Both the position numbers and the translations under genes were made by a program. DNA of 64,000 bases. Origin: Bombus terrestris. Taxonomy: Eukaryota; Arthropoda; Insecta; Hymenoptera; Apidae. The DNA is taken from positions 15,636,364 to 15,700,363 of the forward strand of contig NC_063272.1 of the NCBI RefSeq assembly GCF_910591885.1, read 5' to 3'. Under the pieces are notes generated by a model. It ran no database searches. It worked only from the letters and a program-made list of their open reading frames with translations, and had not been told where the DNA came from. Shown piece after piece: positions 36,596 through 50,720 of this stretch. The first letter of the stretch is position 1. Every line of letters starts with the position of its first letter.

Positions 36596-36985
36596 GCTAG
36601 AACCAACCTATAAGAAGCTTGCAAATTGTATAGAAGCTTCATAAGCAAAAAAGGCGATAGAACAGTAGAGAAATTGAGTATCGAATCGCGTTAAAAGATC
36701 GATCTAGCACCCTGACCCAACGTAATAATCTTCTTGACCAACTAAAAGCAAGGTGTTTAACTACGATCGAATGTGAGTGTTCTGTGTGAGTTCCTAGAAC
36801 CCAACCATAAGAAGCTTGCAAACCTTAGAGAAGCAGGAAAACCAATAACAGAACACCGCTGAAACTGGCTATCGATCCACGTTAAAAAAGGTCAATCTGC
36901 CAACCAAATCCAAGGAAATAATCTACTTAATTAATTAGAAACAAAGCGTTTGGCTATAATCGAAAGTGAGTGCCCTGACCCTGCA
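36596..36985. repeat. Two-copy tandem duplication, unit about 195 bp
   Basis: Copy A (36596 to about 36790) and copy B (about 36791-36985) share, in the same order, CTAGAACC..ACC, ATAAGAAGCTTGCAAA, GTTAAAA, AATAATCT and GTGAGTG. Confidence 0.85.
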
Positions 36986-39900
36986 ACCGACTGAGAACTT
37001 TCGTCGATTGTCTTGCCGAAGATCTACCGGTCGCGTGATTCATCGAGGCCACCGGTTGAGCAGGTCAGGGACGCGAGTTCTGCGGCTTCAGGCCGGTGCA
37101 CATCCAACCTGGATTTCTACACGATTTAACGCGCGTCGGGCTTCGGGGACGCTGTGAGCGTGTCGGCGTGCAGACGGCCCGGCATTATCTCTGCAACGCG
37201 ACGATAAAGTTCCGCACGAGGGACACGATAAAAGCACGCGGGTTCTGCTTGATTAATCGCGCGTCTCTATTCACCGATTCTGTTCTCGTTAGGACAATCC
37301 GTGCTGGACCGAGCGCAACGAAATACAGCGAGGACGTTGCTCGGGGTTGGAAAGTGAGAATAATAAATACAGGAGGTGAATCTTCCGATGGCAGGTGAAT
37401 TGTGAAGTGAAACGTGGAATTGGAGGAAGTGGGAAGCAGTTGGGATTGGAGAAACTGCAAAGTGGTGAGTAATCTGCGGATCCTTGAGATCTCTCGTGAT
37501 TTTGCGGAGTTGCGGAGAATTTATTGGGGCTGTTGCTTCGATCATTAATCGTTCTGCTCTTCTTACTTCTTCTTTGGAACGTTTTATTCGTAAAATGTAT
37601 GGAATGTACAGAGAAAGTAGTGAAATAGTATTGAATATCAAATTAAATATTTAGTAATTATTTATTTTAATAGTATCTATAAAAATATAATACTCTGTGT
37701 CATACGGATCAGAGGAAAACAACAGGATTAAGTAGAGTTCTGGGGCATATTTAATAAAACGTAGATTATTATATCGTTAAGTTTGGCAGGACTTTAGGTC
37801 GAGTTATTTAACGTTAAAGTTCGATAAGCAGAGTAGATTTGAGAATCTGAGAAAATTTCATACTTTGCATATTCAAGTACCTTCAAGCTATTCCATTTGT
37901 ACAATCAAATTATTAGAGCCGAGGCTTTTCGCAAGCACTGCAGCTGCTTTTATCAGGAAATACAATTTCGAGATATTGTTACTCGATTATGACTACGAGA
38001 TTCTATTATTAGGCGATAATTTGTAAAATTGATATAGCAGTTCTGTTTCGATGAAATTCAATTTGTGCACTGATATTTCATCCGTCTTTCTTGTTTTTAA
38101 TGGAGAATCCGTGAAATTCTCAATTTTTATTACGAAGATCAAGGATATTCTGAACTTGTGCAAAAGTCAAGGCGGACAGGAGTACAAATATTATCATATC
38201 ACGTGTAGTAATAGATCTTTTTTATTAATATTTATTAATTTAAAGAATCAGATTGAAAAGTGGAAGGTCGTAGCTATAAGAATTTGTACGAATTTGTCTT
38301 TACGATCATGAAACGGATGCTACGACGATTAATGGATACAGAAGAATCATCTTAAGAATTACGTCTCCCCTTTCGCGCTCTCGTCGATATTTAACGAATG
38401 ATCGGTGATTAAAAGAGGTTAATAAGCACGTTCCAAGTTGATCGAGATATACGACAAGGATTCAGAGAATCGTAGCGAATCGTTGGAAGAGCGGCGCCAT
38501 TCTGGCGAACGAAAACGAAGAAAGGAACGTAATCAGCGTCGTAGGAAGTGCAAGATTATCGATACCCCTCGTGAAAATAAGAAACCTCTTGTCGTTGATC
38601 GACTGTACCAGCGTGCCATGGTTTGTTCGAAGATTAACTCGGCAATTAAGCCAACGTGCCCATTTGTTTCTCTGTTTTTCGTATTTCGATCGCGTCTTCG
38701 ATTAACAATCAGGGGAGTGGCGCGAGAACGCGTCCATTTTTATGGACGAGTATGACCTCGATTGCGAGCATCGTGGTCTGGATCGGTTTCAAGTGGAGAG
38801 GTATTGTGAATGGTGTTGTTTGTGGTTTCGCCGGCAGAAGAATCGGATGTACACGGTCGTTCAAAAGTTTTTCCGTAGCTACTCGTTTCTTACAAGATAT
38901 GATTTAATCGCGAAATTGACTGATTAAGGATCGATGTCTTCGTGGGATTTTCTATTTCTATTTACATTTACACGAATTCTGTTCGTTAACGTTGTTAATA
39001 TATTCGTTGTAAAAATTGTTTCAATTGTTTCAAAATTACAGAGCTAGGTATACGTATCTGAATTTTTGGACGACAGATATGCCATAAAGATGATTTTTGA
39101 TTGGGAAGATTTTACACGGCAAACCATTAATGTAATCTTTTAAACGAACGTGGATCAACTTATACTATCGAACCTACAAAGGAATTCCAAAGATTTGTTT
39201 CGTATTACTTTCGTCAATACCTGTTCGTGCGAATCCAGTTTCAACTTCAATTCAATTTCAGATTAGAAAATTCCAGCCATACAGGTCTTCAACTTTGCGA
39301 GTCATAGTTTTAAGACTTTCATCGAGAAACGCGATTCACCTTCGTTCCCGTATTTGCCTTCTTTAAACTTTCGTGTCGTTTGAACAACTTTGAACCCTTT
39401 CACCGTCGATTAAAATAACGATGTTGCAAAATTTAACAAATATCGTCTCCTATATATATATATATCGCGCATTTACATTTGAGACGTACATCTCATAATG
39501 GATTGTACAGTAAATTTTAAAAGAAGGATACCCAATTGTTCGTCGTAATAATTATAAGTCTTGATAGTTTGTATTTCTCGAACGTACGACAGGTTCTACG
39601 GTGAAAGCGTTCAAGTATTTAAACGAGTGTTTCTCTGTGGTAAACGACAGCAGACAGTAAGGCACCGAGCATATATAGTATACCATAACACGACTCGCCA
39701 ATAAGGTTTTACACGGCGCGATATAACTGATGGATGAGCGTTGATTGCTCAGCCAGAGTTTATTAACTTCTCCCCGCAACTTCGTTAAAACGGTATCCGC
39801 GCAATTAAGCTTCTTGGTCGAAGGCGAGAAAATGGTGCTCGCGAGCCTTTCCACGCCAGACTTTCCCCTCTTTTTCCGGCTATTTCTTTTCCCCCCTCGT
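36986..39900. other. Non-coding DNA with GC-rich islets at 36.97-37.46 and 38.45-38.8 kb
   Basis: CpG-rich islets overlap several mutually inconsistent open frames on both strands. A good splice-donor-like GTGAGT follows position 37464, so an untranslated exon ending there is possible but unproven. No coding exon is supported. Confidence 0.4.
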
Positions 39901-39904
39901 TGTC

Positions 39905-39950
39905 GAAGAAGAAGAAGAAGAAGAAGAAGAAGAAGAAGAAGAAGAAGAAG
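39905..39950 (+). repeat. (GAA)15 microsatellite
   Basis: Nearly pure GAA triplet run of about 46 bp inside a GC-rich islet (39.83-40.18 kb). Confidence 0.95.
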
Positions 39951-42900
39951 ACGTCCAGAGGGACTTGGTTCCGCTCGTTCTCGCGAAACGATCGCGGTGA
40001 TTTGTGGTGGCGTTTGCCCAAGATACATCTCGCTGCCTTGCGCGTCACTTTGCTTTTTCTAGCCGCCTCTGCGCGGACAAGGAAGAAGCGGAACGTCCAG
40101 GAACGCGAGTCGAGTCGTCCACCGAGCTGGCTAAAACGCACGCGATAGTTTTTTTCGAGGCTCCACCAAGATGCGATCATACGTCTTCTCCCTGATCTCT
40201 CGGATACGCTGTAGCGAATATGAGATGTTCTTGATAGGTGCGTTGTACCTTCTTATCCAGAGGTCTGTGCTTTTATGCAATGGTATATAGATAGGCATAC
40301 TTTCGGGAAATCGAACAGCGAAGTTTCGAAGTTCTCTTTGGAGAGCTCGAGGCAAAAAGATATTCCATTTTTCCTTTTCTATTGCTATTTCGTGAAATAC
40401 GTGTAAGATCGTAGATTGAATGTGAGATGTTTGACGATTTTTACGATGGTTCGATTTTGTAAGATTTTGTTGGAATTTATCGTGTAATGGGCAATGATAG
40501 ATAAGGAATTGGAATTTCTGCGTTGCTTTTAATATATTTTGTTTATACGTTTCATTCATTTGGGCGAATTTGACAAAGTTAATTCGAGGATCTCGGGATC
40601 CTAATGTGGCTTGTCGAATTAAACGTTCAAAAAATTGGAAGCTCGAATTAGAAAAGATTTTAAGATAGATACTTGAGATTTTGTGAGCGACTGAAACTTG
40701 GCTTGTATCCAATGTAGTGTAATCGAACGAGTTTCAAACGTTTCTCAACTTTTCTCGAGAATGATGGTGTGCGTGGCTGGAGCATTTCACCCTCGGATTA
40801 CGAAACTCGTCGAATCATCGTCGCTTAGACAGGAAAACGTTTCGATCGTTAACGTTTCAACCGGGCTGCCGCCGGCGTAATGCCACGGTCATAAAACGCG
40901 AACTTTCGCGTTCAGTTGTTCCTTTCGCACGCATCTGCCGTAGAGAGACGTGCAACGCGGAAACGTTTTGCTCTTCGTTGAAAAGTTTCAGCTCGCGCTC
41001 ACCTCGACTCGATCGGAGAAATCTCCGACTACGCATCGAATACGAGCCTCGTCGTTTATTTGTTAACCGCTTGTGGTCGAATCTCTTCCCCTTAAGAGAA
41101 GAAAAGTTACGTTCAGCAGCTTACGATCTTTGTTACGAGCTAATCGTACTCACACGTGTACCGAGGAACTACCGTAAACTTTAGTATACATTGATAAAAC
41201 ATACGATCGTTCGTCCGATCGTTTCGTAAAATCTGTTCTTCGAGTCTAAAGCTTAGACAAGGTATCGTAATTTATATTATTAAACAACTGCGCGATAAGA
41301 GTGGGCAATAAAAATGGATAATAGAAGAGAATTAAAAAAGCGATGAGCGTAAGATTTACATTATTGTAAAATCGATACAAGAATTGATCCTGAAAACATT
41401 TTGGGATTAATATAGAACCAAAAAAATAATAGCTCTAGATCTTCTACATAATGTTTCAAAAAGTAAAACTATCGTAACTATGCTGTTTTTAGATCTACAA
41501 TAAATATCGTTTAAATATCATAAATGTTTTTTACTCTTGTTTGAATGTTATTATTGGAGAATCATATTTTACGAAAAGATTACGTAGGTAAAAAAGTCAT
41601 ATTCTTTAGGACAAATTTATGGGAACATTTGGAGAAGTTGGTTCACCGATATTTTTCTTCGTCATTGTATCTGCCAGATCTCCACGATGCTATTACAAAG
41701 CATCGTTCATCTTAAACGGCACTATCATATCAAACGAATATCAATCTAATATTACGAATAATGTACATAACGGTACCTCGTGACGTTACCGTTTCGCTCT
41801 AGCCGATACTTGCCGCTTTTCTCCCCATTTACGTCCGTTCGTTGAATACTCAGTCAACGATCTCACCGTCAATTAACACGAATCCTCGGCAGAAATGATC
41901 GAAACGAGCCTCGAAACGAAATCACATTTCGCATTGCACGCTTGTTTATTCCTGTCGACGCTTCACTTCGCAATTCCTTTCTTCGCGAATAGATTGATTT
42001 ATCAGTGGCTCGTTATGCAAATAGACTTTCTGTCTCTGGTTTGCTGCTGTCTTTTTCTTACTCCCGTTGCAAATTTTTCTGGACGTCGTTGAACGAGCAC
42101 GCAGTGATTTTCTGCTATTCCACGTGCGACGATTTCGTAATCGATCCGATCTTTATGCGTATTTAAATGTAGAACACGTCGATCGCGGAGGAACGATCGA
42201 TCGTGTACGAAAGATCGATCGGCGATGGATTTGCATCCTATCTTTGAATCGTGTATGCTAATTTCCTTTTCCTTTCCTCGAGCAATATCCTTTAGCGTTT
42301 GTTTCTGGCTGATTGCATAAGATTTTAGACAGAGTTTAATAGCAGCATCGCTAATGATTGAAGCACGTAGGTATCAAATTTATATGAAAGGGAAACTTAA
42401 CATGAAAATTTCTGGGTATATGGAAAACGATATCTGGACGTGATTTGCGAAAAGAAAATACATGTAAAAGAATATACAAAATATGTATGTACGAGTAATA
42501 GAACGTATAATGCAAGAAAAGGACAGATCAATAAGTTTATATAGAAATTAGATAGAAGATCGTTCAAATCTTACAAAATGCACCGTAGTAAATCTATAAA
42601 ATTCTGAAAAATTACGAATGATCGTTCGCTTCGATTACTTTGGTAGTCTCAGCGTTAAAATGGAAGATATTTGAAGTATTGAGACAGTAATATATTTATA
42701 AAATATGAAGAAATATTAAGCTCTAACATATGAAATATCTGATTTTCAATGAGTTAGGAAAAAATGCGTTTGTATAATATAAAAATGCGAAGGAATTAAA
42801 ATCATCTTTGAAAGAGAAAATTGTCTGTTTCAAATAAAAAGATAAAGATAGTTGTTGAAAAAAAAAAAATGATTTAGAAAATTGACATTTCATATAACAT

Positions 42901-45900
42901 GACATTCTGTTGATTTAGAAATGGTTGAAAAATGCTTGTGAGAGCGTGAAATAGATAATTCTTCTAAGTGTGTCGATTCGTGTCGATAAAATTACGTTTA
43001 CAAAATACCACCTTAGTTGCCTCGTTTACTTTCCATCGAGTGTACTTATATGTAGGTACATAAAGAAATTTCAAGTGCGTCCCTGTACCTATTGCAATTC
43101 TGTGTAAAGAAATTTCGCAAGCTACGCATATCTGTTTAGATATGGAAGACGATTGATCAATATAACTGTGTGCAAACACCGGGATAGGAAGATCAATGCG
43201 TTGCTTTTTCTTTCGTAATGTTCTTCCACTGAAGGTTAGCCGATATCAAGAATAATTAATTAATCAAGTCGTACATTTATGGCTTTTTAATATATATATA
43301 TCATACGTAGAAGTAGATAAATAGATTATATTTTATTTACAAATTGTAAGTTCGAAGAAACAGCTTATGAAGAAACAGACCATAGAATATCAGAATAATT
43401 GCAAAGATATTGTTAAATATCTATCGTTAAATATTCTATCGCAAATTAAATATCTCATACGATTTATAGTACACATGAAAATACTTAAAATCTGTGTTAA
43501 ATTATCATTAACACGTAATAATAAAATATTTCTATATTTATTGATTTATTACTTTCTTATAGAAGGAATTCCGTGTTATATAGTACATTTTTGGTATTTT
43601 AATCTATCTGGCACCATGATCCCTAAACGAGGGTTGACACATTTATAAAATTGTAGAACCAGTCGTTTTGACCGGTGTGGTATTTCTAGTGTTAAATATT
43701 TATTTTGCGTTTGTAAGTAAATTTTAATTTATCACGAACGGTTTGACAATCTCAATACGTCTTCTTATTGTTGTCTCTTTATTCTACTCTTTAATTTTAC
43801 CCTATACTGAACATATTGCTGACATATTTTGCACTTTTACATACACGTATTTTAAATACTACGTATCTTTTACATATTTAACACGCACAAATATTCTAAA
43901 TTTGCTGTGCAGAAACTATCTTCCTTTAAACGCGACAACCCGGTAACCTGATCCTGAAATACGTGATCAAAATCGCATGAAACTTGCCACTCAATCAGCA
44001 GCAAATTCACCTATGCTCTACCCTATCTTCAAATAGAATTCGGAATACGCACGAATTGAAAGCGCGTTCACTCGGTTCTTTTCGCTCTTATTCAGATGTA
44101 AATGCAATGTGATCGTAGCTGTGAATTGTCGGTGAACCGCGATCAAAACAGCGGAAGCGTCGTCGAATTCCAAGGGTTCGTCGGGCGAATTTGCATCCTA
44201 CACTTGTGCTACGACGACTGATCCCAAGGGAATTCAGCACCGTTACAGACCGTGCGAACCAACGATAAAGATAAAGTCTCTGTTGGCACCAAGAGAACCG
44301 AGTAAATCAACGCTCCGTCTCTTCCTTACCCTTTATTCTTGATTCGATTTAATTCCGCTGAGAGAATGGAAGTTGTTTGATCTGTTGCAGGGCTTGGTAG
44401 ATAACAGAATGTGATTCGCTTTGTGTTTCTCTGTCTCGTGTTTGGTCGTTGCGAGCAAAACGATTGGATTCTTAACACTGGAACTATTACAGCGTAAGAT
44501 TTTAAAAATATATAAAGTATATAATTCGTGGAGTGTAAGAGCAACAAATTAAAATGTACGACGTACGAAGAAATTTATATAATACTAGTATTTCAAAATA
44601 CATCATTCAACTGTCCTAAAATGGATCGTTGTAAATTTATAAAACCGATTTTATAATAAAAATTCCTTCAAAACGTGCTATTTAGAGTTTTTGTTTAATT
44701 GGCCATTGTAAGACTAGACTGAAATTGCAGGTTTTATTTCTAACTTTTATCGATGACATATTTTGGTCTATTCCTCAACTATGTGGTCTATCTGAACTAT
44801 CAGGACTATCTGGTTTATTTTCTATGAATTTGTTTAAAAAATTCACGTTAAGAAAAAATTGGGAAGGATGGGAAGATGTTTTATCTTCAGAGAATTAACA
44901 TATTATGAAGCAATATGTGCAGCGTTTATTTCAAAAACTTTTTTTTGAAGTAGCTTCATAAATTCTTTTTAAACGACTTGTTTCTCTTACTAATAAATTA
45001 ATAATTAATATTTTCATCGAGCAAAGAAGGCTATTCCTTGACCAATCCTTTCCCAACAAAATACTTGAAAACGAACATCACATCACGAAGAACTTAGATA
45101 CTTGGATACTTTTCTATCATTTAACGTTTCTATAATTAGATACTTTCTATAATTGCAGATCTGTTCTAATTCTAATTCTCTCGCAATACGGAACGCGTTG
45201 CGATCTGATTTATACGCATAAGTTGTTACGCGTGTGTATACCTGCGTATAAGTATCTATATTTGCTTCCTTTCGCGTTATTCATCAGATCCGTACACCTC
45301 TTCCGTGTTCCAACATCGTAATTGAGCTTGTAACAATTGCAAAAAAGTTACATAATCGACGATGGATCATCCTGCGTCTCGCATTTCTTTAAACATAGCT
45401 AACAAGTAAGCCTGAGAAAGCAAGGAAATTTAGCGATTTTCTTCTCGTGGCCCATTCAGCTCCAAGCCTGATGAATAATTGATGCACTTTATGAATACAT
45501 AAGGCTGCTACATTGTAAAGGCACGCAAGTTGGTTAGCGATTATTCCACGCGTGCATACGCGAATACGTGCTATACAATAACAACTTGCGACTGATTGCA
45601 ATAGTATTTGCACGTGATATTCCGGCGTTCTTTGTCTTGTTTAAACAAAGCTAAATTGACAGCCATGAAATTGGATTAATAAATAAGCCACGCTTGTCAT
45701 TAGTTAGGTCTAATTATTCTAACACGAATATTCTCTGTACTAGGTAATTGATGAGTTGAAATGATGAATCATACAAGTATAATACAAGAAACAATCCACC
45801 TATCACTCGAACGCCATGAAGAAAGAAAATGGGAAAATAAGTGGTAAAAACAATATATAAAATTAATTGCACGTATTTATTTGTAGCTACCTTATACCAT

Positions 45901-46330
45901 GCCCCAAGGGTAAAATATTAATGATATTTAAACAAACGTCCAGTACATATAGCTTCTTTTTGTTACATTCTGCATGGAACCTTTCTTCACGAAGTGGTTC
46001 GTTTTCTATTATTTTTTGAACTTCCATCCTTTAACATCTTGAGCTTCTCAATTAGCGCGATACTCTTTGACACGAGATTGAGACGAAATAAATTGTTATG
46101 ACTATTTAGTAATTCCTCTTCTCTTTGTGTCTCGTTCGATGATGCCTCAGAGAAGAGAAATCATGTGCAACGTTCAAATGAGATTACAGACTAATGATGT
46201 AATTTGGAGATGAGCTTACTGTACTTTCACTGATGTTTCTACGTAATTACAGTAGGTAGATACGTCTAATAGTTAGTTAGAAGATTGATGGTATTATTAA
46301 TTATAACGTGGCAATATAAGTACTACTCGT
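39951..46330. other. Non-coding desert segment with CpG-rich islets
   Basis: GC-rich islets occur at about 39.95-40.18, 40.86-41.17 and 44.05-44.30 kb. An inverted repeat AACGGTA / TACCGTT lies at about 41770-41795. Octamer-like ATTTGCAT occurs near 42220 and 44189. Nothing resembles a coding exon, tRNA or mobile element. Confidence 0.4.
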
Positions 46331-46360
46331 TTATACTCATTTATACTCATTTATACTCAT
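46331..46360 (+). repeat. Three exact copies of a 10-bp unit (TTATACTCAT)
   Basis: Three perfect direct copies, followed by a degenerate GATACTCATT near 46371. Confidence 0.95.
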
Positions 46361-48794
46361 TAAAATTGTTGATACTCATTACAATCATTGATACTTTAGT
46401 AGAGATATAAAGAAATGATCATGATGTATTGAGTACTATTTTCTGAATCTGAGAAATAATTTAAATTTCCTAGTTTTCTTTGCTCCATCTAACTAATACT
46501 TTTGTGCTATTATGTAGAATCACATTCAAATCAAATGTATTTTATTCGGTAGTATTTACATTTTGGATTAGTACATAATGTTTATTTATATAATAATATA
46601 AATTGTTACAATATGATTATACTAAGATATGAATAGAAAAGTTAATATTAATAGTATAATAAACAATATAATATAAATTAATTTATTCTGTATATAATGT
46701 TCAAGTTGAGCATAAAACGGAATTTTGTTGCAAAATTAACAACACGTAATTACATTAATTATATTGCTGATAATATACTGGTTCTTTAATGTTCTTTCAA
46801 TGTTTCGTTTAATTTGCATGACACAAAATTCTAATTATATATTTATGTAGTTCATATTTAATTAGTATAACGTTAAAGGAGAATTTGTTACTAATTATTA
46901 GTCGTTCAAATCCTTCCCTTGTTTGAAATATTAAGGTACACAAATTAATGTTACATCTTAAATTAAAAGATGTAATTGATAACTTGTGTATTTAATTTCT
47001 TTCCTTTTAGACAAATATCGATTTTGATATTAAAAGCGTAGTGAAGGATAAGTCGATAATATTTTATGAGAAAATATTTATTTGTTACTTACGAAGTTCA
47101 TAATCAGTCTCATTTATAATATTACTTTCATAATATTTTACAAAGACGTAAATACATAGATGAGAGACAATCGACATTCATTATAAGAAACACGAAGCTA
47201 CTTATGAATCTACCTGTAGTCGGTAAAACTTATCGTCAGTCGATGGTTGCTTGGAAACTTGAACTTTTAAATTTTTAACGTTCACTCGCAATAAAGTGCT
47301 ATGCAAACGTGCGAACAAAAATGAATATTTTCTGAAAGCAGATCGGAGTTTATAGGCTTTGAAAATGAACAAATTTACCGCTCTTTCAGTGCTCGTAATG
47401 AGACGAACTAATTAATTTTAATGAAATTTCCTTCATACTGTACGTACAACGAATTAAAGACGAGATAAGTAATTATTATAAAAATCTTCTACGAATTATA
47501 GAAATTTTGATATGCTCGTAAAAGTGATGCTCTAATTACGTTTTGTTGAAAGCTTAATTAAAACCAATTCGAATTGAATTTATTAATCGCGTTTATCCAC
47601 ATAACATCGGAATGTATCGTAACTGAAAAAATAAACTACATGATATCGAAAGATTTATCGTAACATTGATATTTACCATTCATTATAAATCTTGAACTTT
47701 CACGTTAATATTACAAACACGCGAAAGTTCGAACATTTATTTGATTAAAGTAACTCTATCGATTTTAAGTGGTTCATAGTATTCCTATCACCTTTGCAAT
47801 CCTTTTTAAAAATTCAATTACAATTTAATAATTGCGCGCGTGTGTTACTTTGTTTATTGGATTCACCATATTCATCATTTTCTATTACTCACTATATTAA
47901 AGACTATAATTTTTATTAATTTAATGTCGCTCAATCTCAATCACAATTCACATGCTCTACATATCTTATCTTTTATCTAGCAAACGCAATATAAATCCTC
48001 TACTATTTGTACGATTTTCGTATCGAAAAGACTAAAAGAGAATCAATTCGAGAAATCTACGATCACAGTTGAAAATATCACGTACGCCTTATAAAACTAC
48101 CTTCTATTCAAATAAAGCAACGAGGAAAAGACTCGTACAAGCAACCACGCGAGGGAAAACAACGTGAATAAGCATTGTCCCAGGATGCACGCAATTTTTG
48201 CGGCTAGTCAGCCCTTCCTCGAATGACAAGTTATATCGTGTGCTCGTCCGTCAACGATCTATCATCGCTATTTCTCTTCTCCCCCTCGGCTTTTTTTTTT
48301 GTTACCATTTGCTAGCCGGCTGTCTTTCGCTCCTATTACAGATATATCAGTCCGTATTGATTATGCCAACAGTGTAGTCCGAGCGACGTGTTACTATCGA
48401 TCGCGGATAGAGACGCGTGGGCGGAACGTGGACGTTCCAGTTTTCTCGACCCGAATTGCCCGTTTCTTTTCTTCGCGCTCATTTCAATTTCTAGCGATTC
48501 TCCGGTTGGCCAAACCACGTACCTGCATGATTCGTTTTTCGACGAACACGGATTCCATCTGACACCGAAGTAGAATTTTCGCAATATGCAAATAGCGTTC
48601 GCTGAATTTTTATGGCAACCGTGTTTGCCACTTCGTTGTTCTACGTTCGTCGTTCTTTATCCTTTTGTGGTCGTTAGAGTATTTTTGCCGCGAACAAGGA
48701 AGCATTGGGGCTTGGTAAATAATGCGACAAAGAATTTTTATTATGGTAATTTTATGGTAATTTTTATATAAATCATTTGGAAGTCTTTGTGTTT
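46361..48794. other. Non-coding desert segment; GC-rich islet 48.18-48.60 kb
   Basis: AT-rich up to about 48.1 kb, then a CpG-rich islet with open frames on both strands lacking family similarity. It may be a regulatory islet. No gene is supported. Confidence 0.4.
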
Positions 48795-48835
48795 TGAAGA
48801 AGAAGAAGAAGAAGAAGAAGAAAAAGAAGAAGAAG
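48795..48835 (+). repeat. (GAA)n microsatellite, one interruption
   Basis: GAA triplet run of about 40 bp interrupted once by AAAAA. Confidence 0.93.
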
Positions 48836-49829
48836 TCGGAATAAAAATAAAGAGAGATCGTTTGATATTCCATTGGGCAAAGTTTGAACAACTGAGTTGA
48901 AAAGTTGGTTTATTGGAATTTTATAGGTAACGCTAGTATTTGTATCATATTATAAACTACTTTTAGAAACTTGTGTTGATGATTTGTTTTTCACGTGTGT
49001 TCTTTTTGGTATTTAACGATGAGAGATTCGAGAATTTCTAATTTTAAGAAAATACTAGTATTACATGGAATGAAAATCATAGTGATGTAAATCAGTCCAT
49101 TTATTATAGTTCATAAAACAATGTTAAAATAATTACTTAATTATGAAGCTAAGAGGATACTATTTTTAAGAGTTCAAATACGTGACTAGAATCTTGACTT
49201 ATATCACTGAGATTTTTCGCTCGTCATATTATTCTATAAATAATCGTACAGTAGAGAAAATATGAATAACGAAACGAATAAAAAGAATCTAAGTTGATAA
49301 AAGCAGCGTGATAGAGTTGGATAATTTATTTAGAACTTTCCGGAAAAAGGTGTCAAATGACTTTAATGGACGGTGATAAATTTGAATCTTAAATAAAGCT
49401 TATGTAGATATCATTGGTAATTACGAAATAACGTGCCTTTGTCGTTTAAAAATTTCGCCATTTTCTTCAGGTATTCACACAGTATAGACGATTAATGTTT
49501 TAACACAGCGACTACCTTCCTGCGTGACTCCTTTTTCCTCTCTAGATTAATTTACCTGCGTCGTTTTTATAAAAATTATCAAGCCATTCTTTCAACATGA
49601 TATTATAAAACACACGGATACCGTTTCTATGAAATGGGGAGATTTTCCAGTCTTTGCTCTTCTCCACGAAATTCTTAAGTAGAGTCTAATTCGTTCCTTG
49701 AATATTATAACACTTGACATTTCTATTTATTTTCGTGATTATATATCGTATATTCTGTTTGTCTTCTACTTATTTTTCTTAGAATTCTTAAGCTTGTAAT
49801 CCTATAAATACCATTCCCATTGCTAATTA
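48836..49829. other. Non-coding desert segment
   Basis: AT-rich, with no recognised feature. Confidence 0.5.
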
Positions 49830-50300
49830 CACCGCCAATACTCAGGACCAATTCAAACAATACTATAAACCGCCTAATGCTACAGCAAAGTTAAATACAA
49901 AGCCCTTCAAACAGATACGAGCCTAACTCACATAAATCCCGAGAATAAAGCCGAAAATACTGTAACCCAAGTCAAAAGATCCATCATCGTATTATTTCAA
50001 AACACCCCGAACTCTCGTTTTTTTCCAGAGAAGAGCAGAGACGTGTCCACGAAGAGCCGGTGAAATACAACACAAACTACACTACGAATCTTCTAACGGT
50101 ACCTCCAACAGCAAACGTTAACGCAAATCCTACAAACAAACACGAGTCAAACTCGAACGAAATTCCAGGGTAAAACTGAAAATTGTGCTAACCCAAACCA
50201 AAAGATCATCCATCATCGAGTTATTCCAACACTCCTGAGGCTTTCTTTTTTTTTTTTCTTTTCTTGAGGAAAGCGAAGAAGCGTCCACCAAGGGGCGGTC
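49830..50300. repeat. Two-copy degenerate duplication, offset about 225 bp
   Basis: GAAAATACTGTAACCCAAGT (about 49952) with CAAAAGAT..CATCATCG and GCGTCCAC-like endings recurs at about 50177 as GAAAATTGTGCTAACCCAAA, followed by the same elements. The second copy abuts the GC-rich promoter-like islet. Confidence 0.7.
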
Positions 50301-50680
50301 GATTGCAAACAATTTCGCAACAGCAACGACGCGACAAATTACCGTACGGTCGAGGAGGGAAAAAAAAACACGAGGAAATTAGTCCCGTTCGGAGAATGTG
50401 TACGGTGTTGTCGCGTACGAGCTGCGATGCCCGAGAGGGTAGCTGGAGGGGGTGGTCGTGGCGAAAAAAGGGGCGCAGTCGCGGCGAACGGCCACCCCCG
50501 CGGACACGCTTGCTCGCGCGGCAGCTTGGTAGTCTCGGTCAGTCGTTGGCGGCCGAAAGTCGTGCGAAACAGGAAACCGATGGAGGGAAGAGAGGCAGAG
50601 ATGGAGTGAAGACAGGTGAGAGAAACGAAACGAGGCAAAGAAAAGGGAAGAGTCGCGGTAAGATCGAGTAATTCGTGGCT
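50301..50680 (+). promoter_or_regulatory. GC-rich promoter-like islet with a candidate non-coding first exon (about 50541-50615)
   Basis: A CpG-rich islet contains TCAGTC at 50539-50544, an insect initiator match, followed 75 bp later by a strong donor, GACAG|GTGAG, after 50615. Together they resemble a short untranslated first exon. No ATG-bearing conserved exon follows in the window. Overlapping frames on both strands have no family match. Confidence 0.35.
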
Positions 50681-50720
50681 ACGACGAGGGTACAACATGA
50701 TAAAGTTATATTCGTAATAA

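Noticed and set aside
39745..40180. Frames with poly-Arg, poly-Leu, poly-Phe or poly-Lys
   Set aside because: All are readings of the (GAA)n microsatellite.
50264..50698. Long overlapping frames on both strands at about 50.3-50.7 kb
   Set aside because: Arg/Lys/Gly-rich translations of a GC-rich islet. Both strands are open, and there is no domain or splice-supported coding context.
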